NCBI GenBank assembly: GCA_947074335.1
Contig: CAMTPG010000055.1
Location: 1 to 11,714 of the forward strand
DNA: 11,714 bases
DNA from: an uncultured Parabacteroides sp.
GTDB taxonomy: Bacteria > Bacteroidota > Bacteroidia > Bacteroidales > Tannerellaceae
Reading direction: 5' to 3'
Shown here: piece after piece, positions 1-5,854 of the stretch
Numbering within the stretch: the stretch's first letter is position 1
How the letters are laid out: each line of letters starts with the position of its first letter
Notes under the pieces: model-generated
Database searches by the model: none
What the model was told of the DNA's origin: nothing
What the model saw: only the letters and a program-made list of their open reading frames with translations
Translations under genes and position numbers: made by a program

Positions 1-10
1 TTATACGGAA

Positions 11-1021
11 TTAACCGATATTGCCCACTTTCAGCAGATACTCTGCGATCTGCACGGCATTCAGTGCAGCACCTTTTTTGATCTGATCGCTTACAGTCCA
101 GAATGTCAAACCGTTCGGATTGCTTAAATCCTGACGGATACGACCCACATAAACCGGATCTTTGCCTGCGATAAACAACGGCATCGGATAATCTTTGGCC
201 GCTGTATCATCCTGCAGAATTACACCTTCGGCAGCAGCAAACGCCTGGCGTGCAGCTTCTACAGAGATCGGTGTTTCTGTTTCGATCCAGGTTGATTCGC
301 TGTGTGCACGCATCACCGGAACACGAACACAGGTAGCGCTCACTTCCACATCCGAGTGCATGATTTTGCGAGTCTCGTGATACATCTTCATCTCCTCTTT
401 GGTATAACCGTTTTCAGTGAATACGTCTACCTGCGGAATCAGGTTGTATGCCAGCTGATAAGCAAACTTTTCAACTGTTGCCTCATCACCTTTTGCAAGC
501 TCTTCGTATTGTTTTACCAGCTCATCCATTGCCGATGCACCAGCACCACTGGCCGCCTGATAAGTAGATACGTGAATACGTTTGATTGGTGAAATATCGT
601 GAAGTGGCTTCAATGCCACAACCATCTGGATTGTAGTACAGTTCGGGTTGGCAATTACACCACGCGGACGATCAAGGGCATCTTCGGGATTTACTTCTGG
701 TACTACCAGTGGCACATCCTTATCCATGCGGAAAGCGCTTGAGTTGTCGATCATTACCGCACCATATTTGGTGATTGTTTCTTCAAATTCACGTGAAGCG
801 CCGGCTCCGGCCGAAACGAAAGCAACGTCGATTCCCTTAAAGTCGTCGTTCTGTTTCAGCTCCTTCACCGTATACTGTTTATCACGGAAGGTATAAACAC
901 GACCGGCACTACGCGATGAGCCAAAAAGGAACAACTCATCAATCGGGAAATTTCTTTCGTCGAGTACACGCAGGAATTCTTGTCCTACGGCTCCACTAAC
1001 TCCAACAATTGCTACATTCAT
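11..1021 (-). CDS. asd: Aspartate-semialdehyde dehydrogenase
   Basis: This cytosolic enzyme reduces L-aspartyl-4-phosphate to L-aspartate 4-semialdehyde with NADPH, the branch point to lysine/diaminopimelate, threonine and methionine. The 336-residue protein opens with the nucleotide-binding loop GVSGAVG (residues 7-13). The catalytic cysteine is C128 in ANPNCTT, and the substrate/acid-base part is seen as R233 in CVRVPV and H240 in MRAHSES. Length and motif order match bacterial Asd. I chose the ATG at 1021 because the protein then begins directly at the Rossmann strand (MNVAIVG). An in-frame TTG nine bases upstream would only add MLK. The gene is transcribed away from the lamin-tail gene and stands alone in the window; whatever lies beyond base 1 is unseen. 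No truncation or missing key residue is visible. Identification is very secure. Confidence 0.97.
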   Translation of the reverse strand: MNVAIVGVSGAVGQEFLRVLDERNFPIDELFLFGSSRSAGRVYTFRDKQYTVKELKQNDDFKGIDVAFVSAGAGASREFEETITKYGAVMIDNSSAFRMDKDVPLVVPEVNPEDALDRPRGVIANPNCTTIQMVVALKPLHDISPIKRIHVSTYQAASGAGASAMDELVKQYEELAKGDEATVEKFAYQLAYNLIPQVDVFTENGYTKEEMKMYHETRKIMHSDVEVSATCVRVPVMRAHSESTWIETETPISVEAARQAFAAAEGVILQDDTAAKDYPMPLFIAGKDPVYVGRIRQDLSNPNGLTFWTVSDQIKKGAALNAVQIAEYLLKVGNIG

Positions 1022-1037
1022 TTTGAGCAAAGATTAA

Positions 1038-1067
1038 TTTGTTTTTAGTAAAAATAATATAACTTTA
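1038..1067 (+). promoter_or_regulatory. Candidate promoter for the lamin-tail gene
   Basis: TTTG at 1038-1041 is followed after 18 bases by TAACTTTA at 1060-1067, one mismatch from TAnnTTTG. Transcription would begin near 1075 and give a leader of about 75 bases before the ATG at 1150. This site lies on the asd side of the asd promoter, so the two divergent transcripts would overlap at their 5' ends. The leader contains alternative stems: AAACCTT (1078-1084) with AAGGTTT (1093-1099), or CTTAAA (1082-1087) with TTTAAG (1097-1102). Confidence 0.35.
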
Positions 1068-1113
1068 CCACTTGTTAAAACCTTAAATCAGCAAGGTTTA
1101 AGTGAATTTCGCG

Positions 1114-1121
1114 CAAAGATA
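1114..1121 (-). promoter_or_regulatory. Probable -7 element for asd
   Basis: On the minus strand these bases read TATCTTTG, a perfect match to the Bacteroidetes -7 consensus TAnnTTTG, about 93 bases upstream of the asd ATG. A TTTG-like -33 motif lies upstream, but its spacing (about 13 bases) is shorter than the usual 18-21, so the -33 assignment is weak. Confidence 0.5.
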
Positions 1122-1149
1122 GACAATTTATAAACAAAACCGCTACTAT

Positions 1150-3507
1150 ATGAAACAATTTATGCTTTTTTACCTGCTGTTACTACCTTTTTGTAGTCGG
1201 GCACAACTTACCGAAACCTTCGACGGGCCGGCGCTCGACAGTCGCAACCCCTGGCGCGTCGATTCGGCCGGATTTTACCTTTCGGGCGGCGCCCTTTGCT
1301 TCGATGCTTCGGGGCGCGATAAAGGCATCCATTATATCAAGACGGAAATCGATTATCACCACACGATGGAGTGGGAGTTTGAAGTTGCTTTTGAGTACGA
1401 ACCCACTTCGGCCAATCATGCACGCGCCTATGTGTATGGCACGGCGCTGCCTTCGCAGGAGCTCTATTATCTGCAGCTGGGCGGACTGAATCGCAGTGTG
1501 GCGCTCTATCGTTTCGATGCTGCGCGCAATGCCGAGTTGCTGATCGACAGTGAGAAGGGGTTGCTGGCCGATCCGCCGGTTTCGATCCGCGTGCGACTGA
1601 CGCTCGAAGATGAGTCGCGCTGGACACTTTACACCGCATCGGCTCCCGGATACAGCTGGACGTGCGCCGGCAGCTTTGATTCGCCCCTGCATGATATCCG
1701 CTCGGGCGGCGTCTTTAATTTTGCCTGTCTTTATCAGGCGAAGAGTAAGAAAAACGTGATTACCTCGTTCGATAACCTCTACATCCGGCATCAGCTCAGT
1801 GATCTTGAAACGATAAACAGACCCGGTGAAGCGGATGATTCATCCGTTTATCCTGCGCTGCAACAGGTGCAGTATATTACCGAAACCGAGCTGCAACTCT
1901 TTTTCGATCAGGCGGTGGATAAAAGCGATGCCGTGATTCATCTCTCCGGCATTGGCGATGCTTATCGCATCAGCTATGCCGATGCGGCCTTGCAGACTAC
2001 GCTCAATGCGGCTTTTCCGACTGTGATGACAATCGGGAACTCATACGAAATTTCCTGCAGCGGATTATATACAAAGGCGGGAGGGCTCATTCCCGATTTC
2101 AGCGAATGGTTTGAACTGGAGCGCGAAGAAAGCGGAGCGGCTTATCCTGCCGGAGCTGTCCGCATCAACGAAATTATGGCCGATCCCAAAGGGCTGACGG
2201 CACTTCCCGAAACTGAATATGTGGAATTATATAATACTGCTGCGGAGGCGATCAACCTGAACGGCTGGCAGTTTGTGTACGGCGGCAGTGCAAAAACGCT
2301 GCCTGTGGCATGGCTTCCGGCCGGTGGCTATGCCGTGCTGTATCGTGCCGGGCGCGAAATCGTCATGGCCGATGGTGCACTCGATCTTGGACTGGCTAAT
2401 TTCCCCGCCGCACTGGCTAATGCCGGCAAGGAGCTGCAGTTGCTGGATCCTACAGGCTCTGTAATTGATTTGGTGACTTATGCCAAAGCCACCGCCGGCA
2501 GATCCTGGGAGTTTAACGGCCGCGGCTGGCAACTCTCTGCCGATACGAAAGGGGGAACGCCGGGTGCCGTCAATGCAACTACATCGGTCACGGAACCGGA
2601 TAACCCTGAAGATCCCGAAATCCCTGAAACGCCCCAGCTTATTCCCGAAGCGGAGATTGAACCGGGCGATATCATCTTCAATGAACTGTTGCCCGAACCT
2701 TTTAGCGGTGGCAGCGAATACATCGAACTCTATAATCGCTCCGGGCGCGCACTGCCACTCTCTGGTTTATCGCTGGCGCTGCGCAAAACAGACGGTTCGC
2801 TGGCTACCGAATATCCCCTTTCGGCCATTGGCGGCGTGCTGGAGGCTTCGGGTTTCCGGGTTGTTACCAAAAGTGCAGCCGGCGTTTTTGATTTTTATAC
2901 GGTTCCTGATCCGGAGTCGATTGTCGAGATTCCCAAACTGCCCATTCTGGCCAATACCGCCTCGACCGTGGTGCTTTTCAGAAGTTCCGACGGTGTGGTG
3001 ATTGATGAGGTGAGTTATCGCGCCGACTGGCATGCCTATTTTGTGAAAAGTGCCAAAGGTATTGCGCTCGAACGCATCGATACAGAAGGGCCCACGCAAA
3101 TGGCATCAAACTGGACTTCAGCATTGGAGAGCGCCGGCTACGGTACGCCTGGCACTAAGAATTCGCAGTACGGTTTGTCTGAATCGGGGCTTGACACCGA
3201 AACGGGCATCGGTGCGCCGCCGGTGATCGAAGCACCGTTCTGGCTCGAACTGACGGGGCAATATACCATCCGCTATCAGCTGGATAAGACCGGTTATGCC
3301 TGCCGGATCTTTATTTTTAATACGTCGGGGCAGCGTGTTGCCACACTGTCCGAACACGAAATGTTGGGCCTGAACGGCGAGCTGTACTGGGACGGACTGG
3401 CACGGCATGGCGGACGAATGCCGGCCGGTGTGTATATTTTCTTTGCCGAATTGTATCATCCCGACGGCTCACAACAAACCTTTAAAAAGGCTTTTCTGAT
3501 GCGATGA
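1150..3507 (+). CDS. Secreted lamin-tail-domain protein, FlgD-like C-terminus
   Basis: A 785-residue exported protein of unknown role. Residues 1-18 form a signal peptide (hydrophobic FMLFYLLLLPF, likely type I cleavage after SRA). Residues about 20-215 form a beta-rich region that resembles a concanavalin/LamG-like fold. Two lamin-tail domains follow: one at about 336-475 (RINEIMADP...EYVELYN) and one at about 506-672 (IIFNELLPEP...EYIELYN). They are separated by an acidic, proline-rich linker (about 480-505). The last 95 residues resemble the FlgD Ig-like or T9SS-type C-terminal tail of Bacteroidetes, with WDGLARHGGRMPAGVYIF at 747-764. In the family such proteins are cell-surface or secreted and are often linked to matrix or nucleic-acid binding, but no catalytic site is visible. 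The ATG is placed by the signal peptide. Whether the tail directs type IX secretion cannot be decided from one gene. Domain calls are good; function is unknown. Confidence 0.88.
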   Translation: MKQFMLFYLLLLPFCSRAQLTETFDGPALDSRNPWRVDSAGFYLSGGALCFDASGRDKGIHYIKTEIDYHHTMEWEFEVAFEYEPTSANHARAYVYGTALPSQELYYLQLGGLNRSVALYRFDAARNAELLIDSEKGLLADPPVSIRVRLTLEDESRWTLYTASAPGYSWTCAGSFDSPLHDIRSGGVFNFACLYQAKSKKNVITSFDNLYIRHQLSDLETINRPGEADDSSVYPALQQVQYITETELQLFFDQAVDKSDAVIHLSGIGDAYRISYADAALQTTLNAAFPTVMTIGNSYEISCSGLYTKAGGLIPDFSEWFELEREESGAAYPAGAVRINEIMADPKGLTALPETEYVELYNTAAEAINLNGWQFVYGGSAKTLPVAWLPAGGYAVLYRAGREIVMADGALDLGLANFPAALANAGKELQLLDPTGSVIDLVTYAKATAGRSWEFNGRGWQLSADTKGGTPGAVNATTSVTEPDNPEDPEIPETPQLIPEAEIEPGDIIFNELLPEPFSGGSEYIELYNRSGRALPLSGLSLALRKTDGSLATEYPLSAIGGVLEASGFRVVTKSAAGVFDFYTVPDPESIVEIPKLPILANTASTVVLFRSSDGVVIDEVSYRADWHAYFVKSAKGIALERIDTEGPTQMASNWTSALESAGYGTPGTKNSQYGLSESGLDTETGIGAPPVIEAPFWLELTGQYTIRYQLDKTGYACRIFIFNTSGQRVATLSEHEMLGLNGELYWDGLARHGGRMPAGVYIFFAELYHPDGSQQTFKKAFLMR

Positions 3508-3554
3508 AAAGAGCGATTATTCTTAATAACCGAAAATAAAATAGAAGATTTGTT

Positions 3555-3585
3555 TTTGAGTGCGTTACAAAAATTGATAGCTTTG
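3555..3585 (+). promoter_or_regulatory. Strong Bacteroidetes promoter for the sugar permease
   Basis: TTTG (3555-3558), a 19-base spacer and TAGCTTTG (3578-3585) match the Bacteroidetes sigma-ABfr consensus TTTG-N19-TAnnTTTG. Transcription would start about 7-8 bases downstream, near 3593, leaving only about a dozen bases before the ATG at 3606. The permease is therefore probably transcribed independently of the upstream lamin-tail gene. Confidence 0.75.
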
Positions 3586-3605
3586 CGGCGGTATAACAAA
3601 TAACA

Positions 3606-4844
3606 ATGCATATAAAGATGGGACTCAAAAAGACTTTAGTCAAAAAAGAATATCTGGTACCTTTTATCTTAGTTACATCGCTATTCTTTCTCTGGGGATT
3701 CGCACATGCGATATTGAATGTACTGAATAAACATTTTCAGGAAATTTTCGTCATGACCAAAGCGCACTCGGCGCTCATTCAGGCCATGATGTATACCGGT
3801 TATTTCACGATGGCAATTCCTGCAGGGTTGTTTATTACCAAATACGGATACCGGCGTGGTGTGGTTTTCGGTCTGATTTTGTATGGTATCGGTTCGCTGC
3901 TGTTTATTCCGAGTGAACATCTGATGTCGTTCGAGTTCTTTCTGTTTTCACTTTTTGTAATCGGTTGCGGCCTCACTTTTCTGGAAACAGCTGCCAATCC
4001 GTATGTTACCGAGCTGGGTGATAAAGAGACGGCTGCCAGTCGTCTGAATCTCGCGCAATCGTTCAACGGACTGGGTTGTATCTGCGCTCCGGTTATCGGC
4101 GGATTTTTATTGTTCAACGAATCGGGCGAAAGCAACATCGCCCTGCCTTATATTGTAATGGGTATTGTGGTGCTGGCTGCGGCAGTTCTGTTTACCCGCG
4201 TAAGTCTGCCGGAGATTGTCAGTGAGGATGAATTACAATCGGCCGGCGAAGAGACCGACGAAGGATTTAAAGGGTTGTGGAAACATAAAGCCTTTGCTTT
4301 CGGCGTGCTGGCGCTGTTCTGCTACGAAGTGGCGGAGATTTCGATCAACAGCTTCTTTATTAATTATGTGACCGACGACGGCTGGATGAGTGCGCAGGAT
4401 GCTGCTATTGTATTATCGTTCGGCGGGCTGGGATTATTCATGCTGGGCCGAATGCTGGGCAGCTGGATTATGAGTTTTATACGGGCCGAAAAGGTACTTT
4501 TTATCTGTGCGCTGTTTACGGTGCTGGGCTCTTTGCTGGTGACATTAAATATCGGCGTTTTATCGAAAGGCGGTCTGTTTGCCTGCTATATATTTGAAGC
4601 GATTATGTTTCCTACAATCTTTGCCATTTCGCTGAAAGGATTGGGTTTTTATACGAAGCGGGCCTCTTCCTTCCTGATGATGACACCGATTGGTGGAGCC
4701 GTAGGCCCGCTTCTGATGGGATATGTGGGCGACATTTCAACTATGTCGCTGGCTTTTATCGTTCCGTTATGCGGATATTGTATTGTGGCTGTTTACGCGT
4801 ACTATGTGCTCAACATCAGCAATCGTTCCGCTAAACGGGCCTGA
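3606..4844 (+). CDS. FHS-family (FucP-like) sugar:H+ symporter
   Basis: An inner-membrane major facilitator of the fucose/glucose/galactose:H+ symporter family, 412 residues with about 12 hydrophobic segments. TM1 carries LFFLWGFAHAILNVLNKHF (about 26-44). The family signature FLETAANPY is at 125-133, followed by RLNLAQSFNGLG at 146-157. A polar central loop (about 203-226) separates the two six-helix halves. Compared with E. coli FucP from memory, the TM4 acid (E135 there) is kept as E127, but the TM1 aspartate (D46 there) aligns with N38, so sugar specificity and proton coupling may differ from FucP. The starts at 3606 and 3618 are both possible; I kept the first. The substrate is not determined. 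The neighbouring arabinofuranosidase and sugar kinase suggest a released pentose or hexose. The last 25 codons overlap the kinase gene on the other strand. Confidence 0.9.
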   Translation: MHIKMGLKKTLVKKEYLVPFILVTSLFFLWGFAHAILNVLNKHFQEIFVMTKAHSALIQAMMYTGYFTMAIPAGLFITKYGYRRGVVFGLILYGIGSLLFIPSEHLMSFEFFLFSLFVIGCGLTFLETAANPYVTELGDKETAASRLNLAQSFNGLGCICAPVIGGFLLFNESGESNIALPYIVMGIVVLAAAVLFTRVSLPEIVSEDELQSAGEETDEGFKGLWKHKAFAFGVLALFCYEVAEISINSFFINYVTDDGWMSAQDAAIVLSFGGLGLFMLGRMLGSWIMSFIRAEKVLFICALFTVLGSLLVTLNIGVLSKGGLFACYIFEAIMFPTIFAISLKGLGFYTKRASSFLMMTPIGGAVGPLLMGYVGDISTMSLAFIVPLCGYCIVAVYAYYVLNISNRSAKRA

Positions 4845-5666
4845 TTTCTGCAGCTTGAGCGTACACATGGCCGCGGCAAAACAACCAGCTTCTTCGTACG
4901 AAGCGCCTTTGTTACGCATGTATAAATAACCGGCCATGTAGGTATCGCCACATCCGGTGGCATCTACAATCTCGGTAGCGCGATAGGCGGGAATCTTATA
5001 GAATTCGCCTTCGGCATAAATCAGCGAACCGTTGCTGCCCAGTGTGAGCAACACCTCTTTTACGCCGAGTGCTGCCAGTTTGCGGGCGGCTTTATAGGGA
5101 TCGGAGCAGTGTGTGAGCACTTCGGTTTCGTGTTCGTTGGCTTTAAGGATATGCACATGTTTCAGCGCCTCCTCTTTTTCGGTCCAGTCGATGGCATAGA
5201 CCTGCTCGCCGCGTACTTCGCGCAAATAACCCTGCACATCCATGGAGATACGGCCGCGCTTCGACAAATATTGAATTACATCGAGTGAGAAATCATCGGC
5301 CAGCAGACTGCCGAGGTGAAAAACACGTGCGCGTGCTTCTTTCAGTCCGTCTACAGTGAAAGGTGCGGCTTTGGCCAGCACACGCTGACTGCGGTTGTCG
5401 GGATTGTCGCCGTAAATGTTTTCGAAGTAAACCGAATGCTCGCTGGGAAGCACCTCTACATCGATGCCTTTGGCACGAATATCTTCCACGGCCTGCATTT
5501 CCGAAGGAGCAAGCGCCGTGATCAATTGGATGTTAGCAGTATCCAGCTGACTGATGCCGTGAGCGAAATAAAAAGAGGTTCCGCCAGGCATGTGGACTGT
5601 ATTTTTTGGAGTAACGACCTTATCTAAGGTAATATGGCCGATACAGCAAAGATCGTATGTGTTCAT
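4767..5666 (-). CDS. PfkB/ribokinase-family carbohydrate kinase
   Basis: A cytosolic ATP-dependent sugar kinase of the PfkB superfamily, 299 residues, normal family length. The N-terminal substrate motif includes GGT (28-30) in MPGGTSFYFA. NEHE (177-180) matches the mid-protein NxxE Mg/ATP motif, and TLGSNGS (208-214) lines the nucleotide site. The PfkB signature 2 is DATGCGDTYMAGYL (235-248), with D241 the expected catalytic base and GCG the anion hole. The final GPF segment (276-278) and TIADVEHIVR are the usual C-terminal strand and helix. This tail is encoded inside the 3' end of the permease gene, read in the opposite direction. The substrate cannot be named from sequence: ribose, fructose, inositol or a nucleoside are all possible. 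Next to a sugar permease and an arabinofuranosidase, a role after import is likely but inferred. The ATG at 5666 begins directly at the first strand, MNTYDLCCIG. Confidence 0.92.
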   Translation of the reverse strand: MNTYDLCCIGHITLDKVVTPKNTVHMPGGTSFYFAHGISQLDTANIQLITALAPSEMQAVEDIRAKGIDVEVLPSEHSVYFENIYGDNPDNRSQRVLAKAAPFTVDGLKEARARVFHLGSLLADDFSLDVIQYLSKRGRISMDVQGYLREVRGEQVYAIDWTEKEEALKHVHILKANEHETEVLTHCSDPYKAARKLAALGVKEVLLTLGSNGSLIYAEGEFYKIPAYRATEIVDATGCGDTYMAGYLYMRNKGASYEEAGCFAAAMCTLKLQKSGPFSGTIADVEHIVRVNSHNTISA

Positions 5667-5691
5667 TGAAAAGTGTTATTTATTCTACTTG

Positions 5692-5721
5692 CAAAAGTAA
5701 CCTAATTTCATTGAAATCAAT
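5692..5721 (-). promoter_or_regulatory. Promoter for the PfkB kinase
   Basis: On the minus strand ATTG (5721-5718), an 18-base spacer and TACTTTTG (5699-5692, a perfect TAnnTTTG) form a good Bacteroidetes promoter. It lies about 26 bases upstream of the kinase ATG, so the transcript leader is short. Confidence 0.6.
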
Positions 5722-5796
5722 AATATTAACCTATGTTTTCGTAACAGATCTGTAATAATAAGGTGTTAAAAAAACACGGAAACGGATTGTTCTGCT

Positions 5797-5804
5797 TATC
5801 TTTG
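5797..5804 (+). promoter_or_regulatory. -7 element upstream of the GH43-GH51 gene
   Basis: TATCTTTG is a perfect TAnnTTTG match 50 bases upstream of the ATG at 5855. No TTG-type -33 motif stands at the expected distance (the nearest, at 5788-5790, is far too close). A promoter that needs an activator is therefore plausible. This element diverges from the kinase promoter about 80 bases away. Confidence 0.5.
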
Positions 5805-5854
5805 TAAAGATTAAAAGAGAACTTGTTAAGTTTAAACAAATACATTTTAAAACC

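Noticed and set aside
4723..4929. Plus-strand ORF spanning the end of the permease and the kinase tail
   Set aside because: It is out of frame with the permease, has no family similarity, and both known overlapping proteins explain the sequence.
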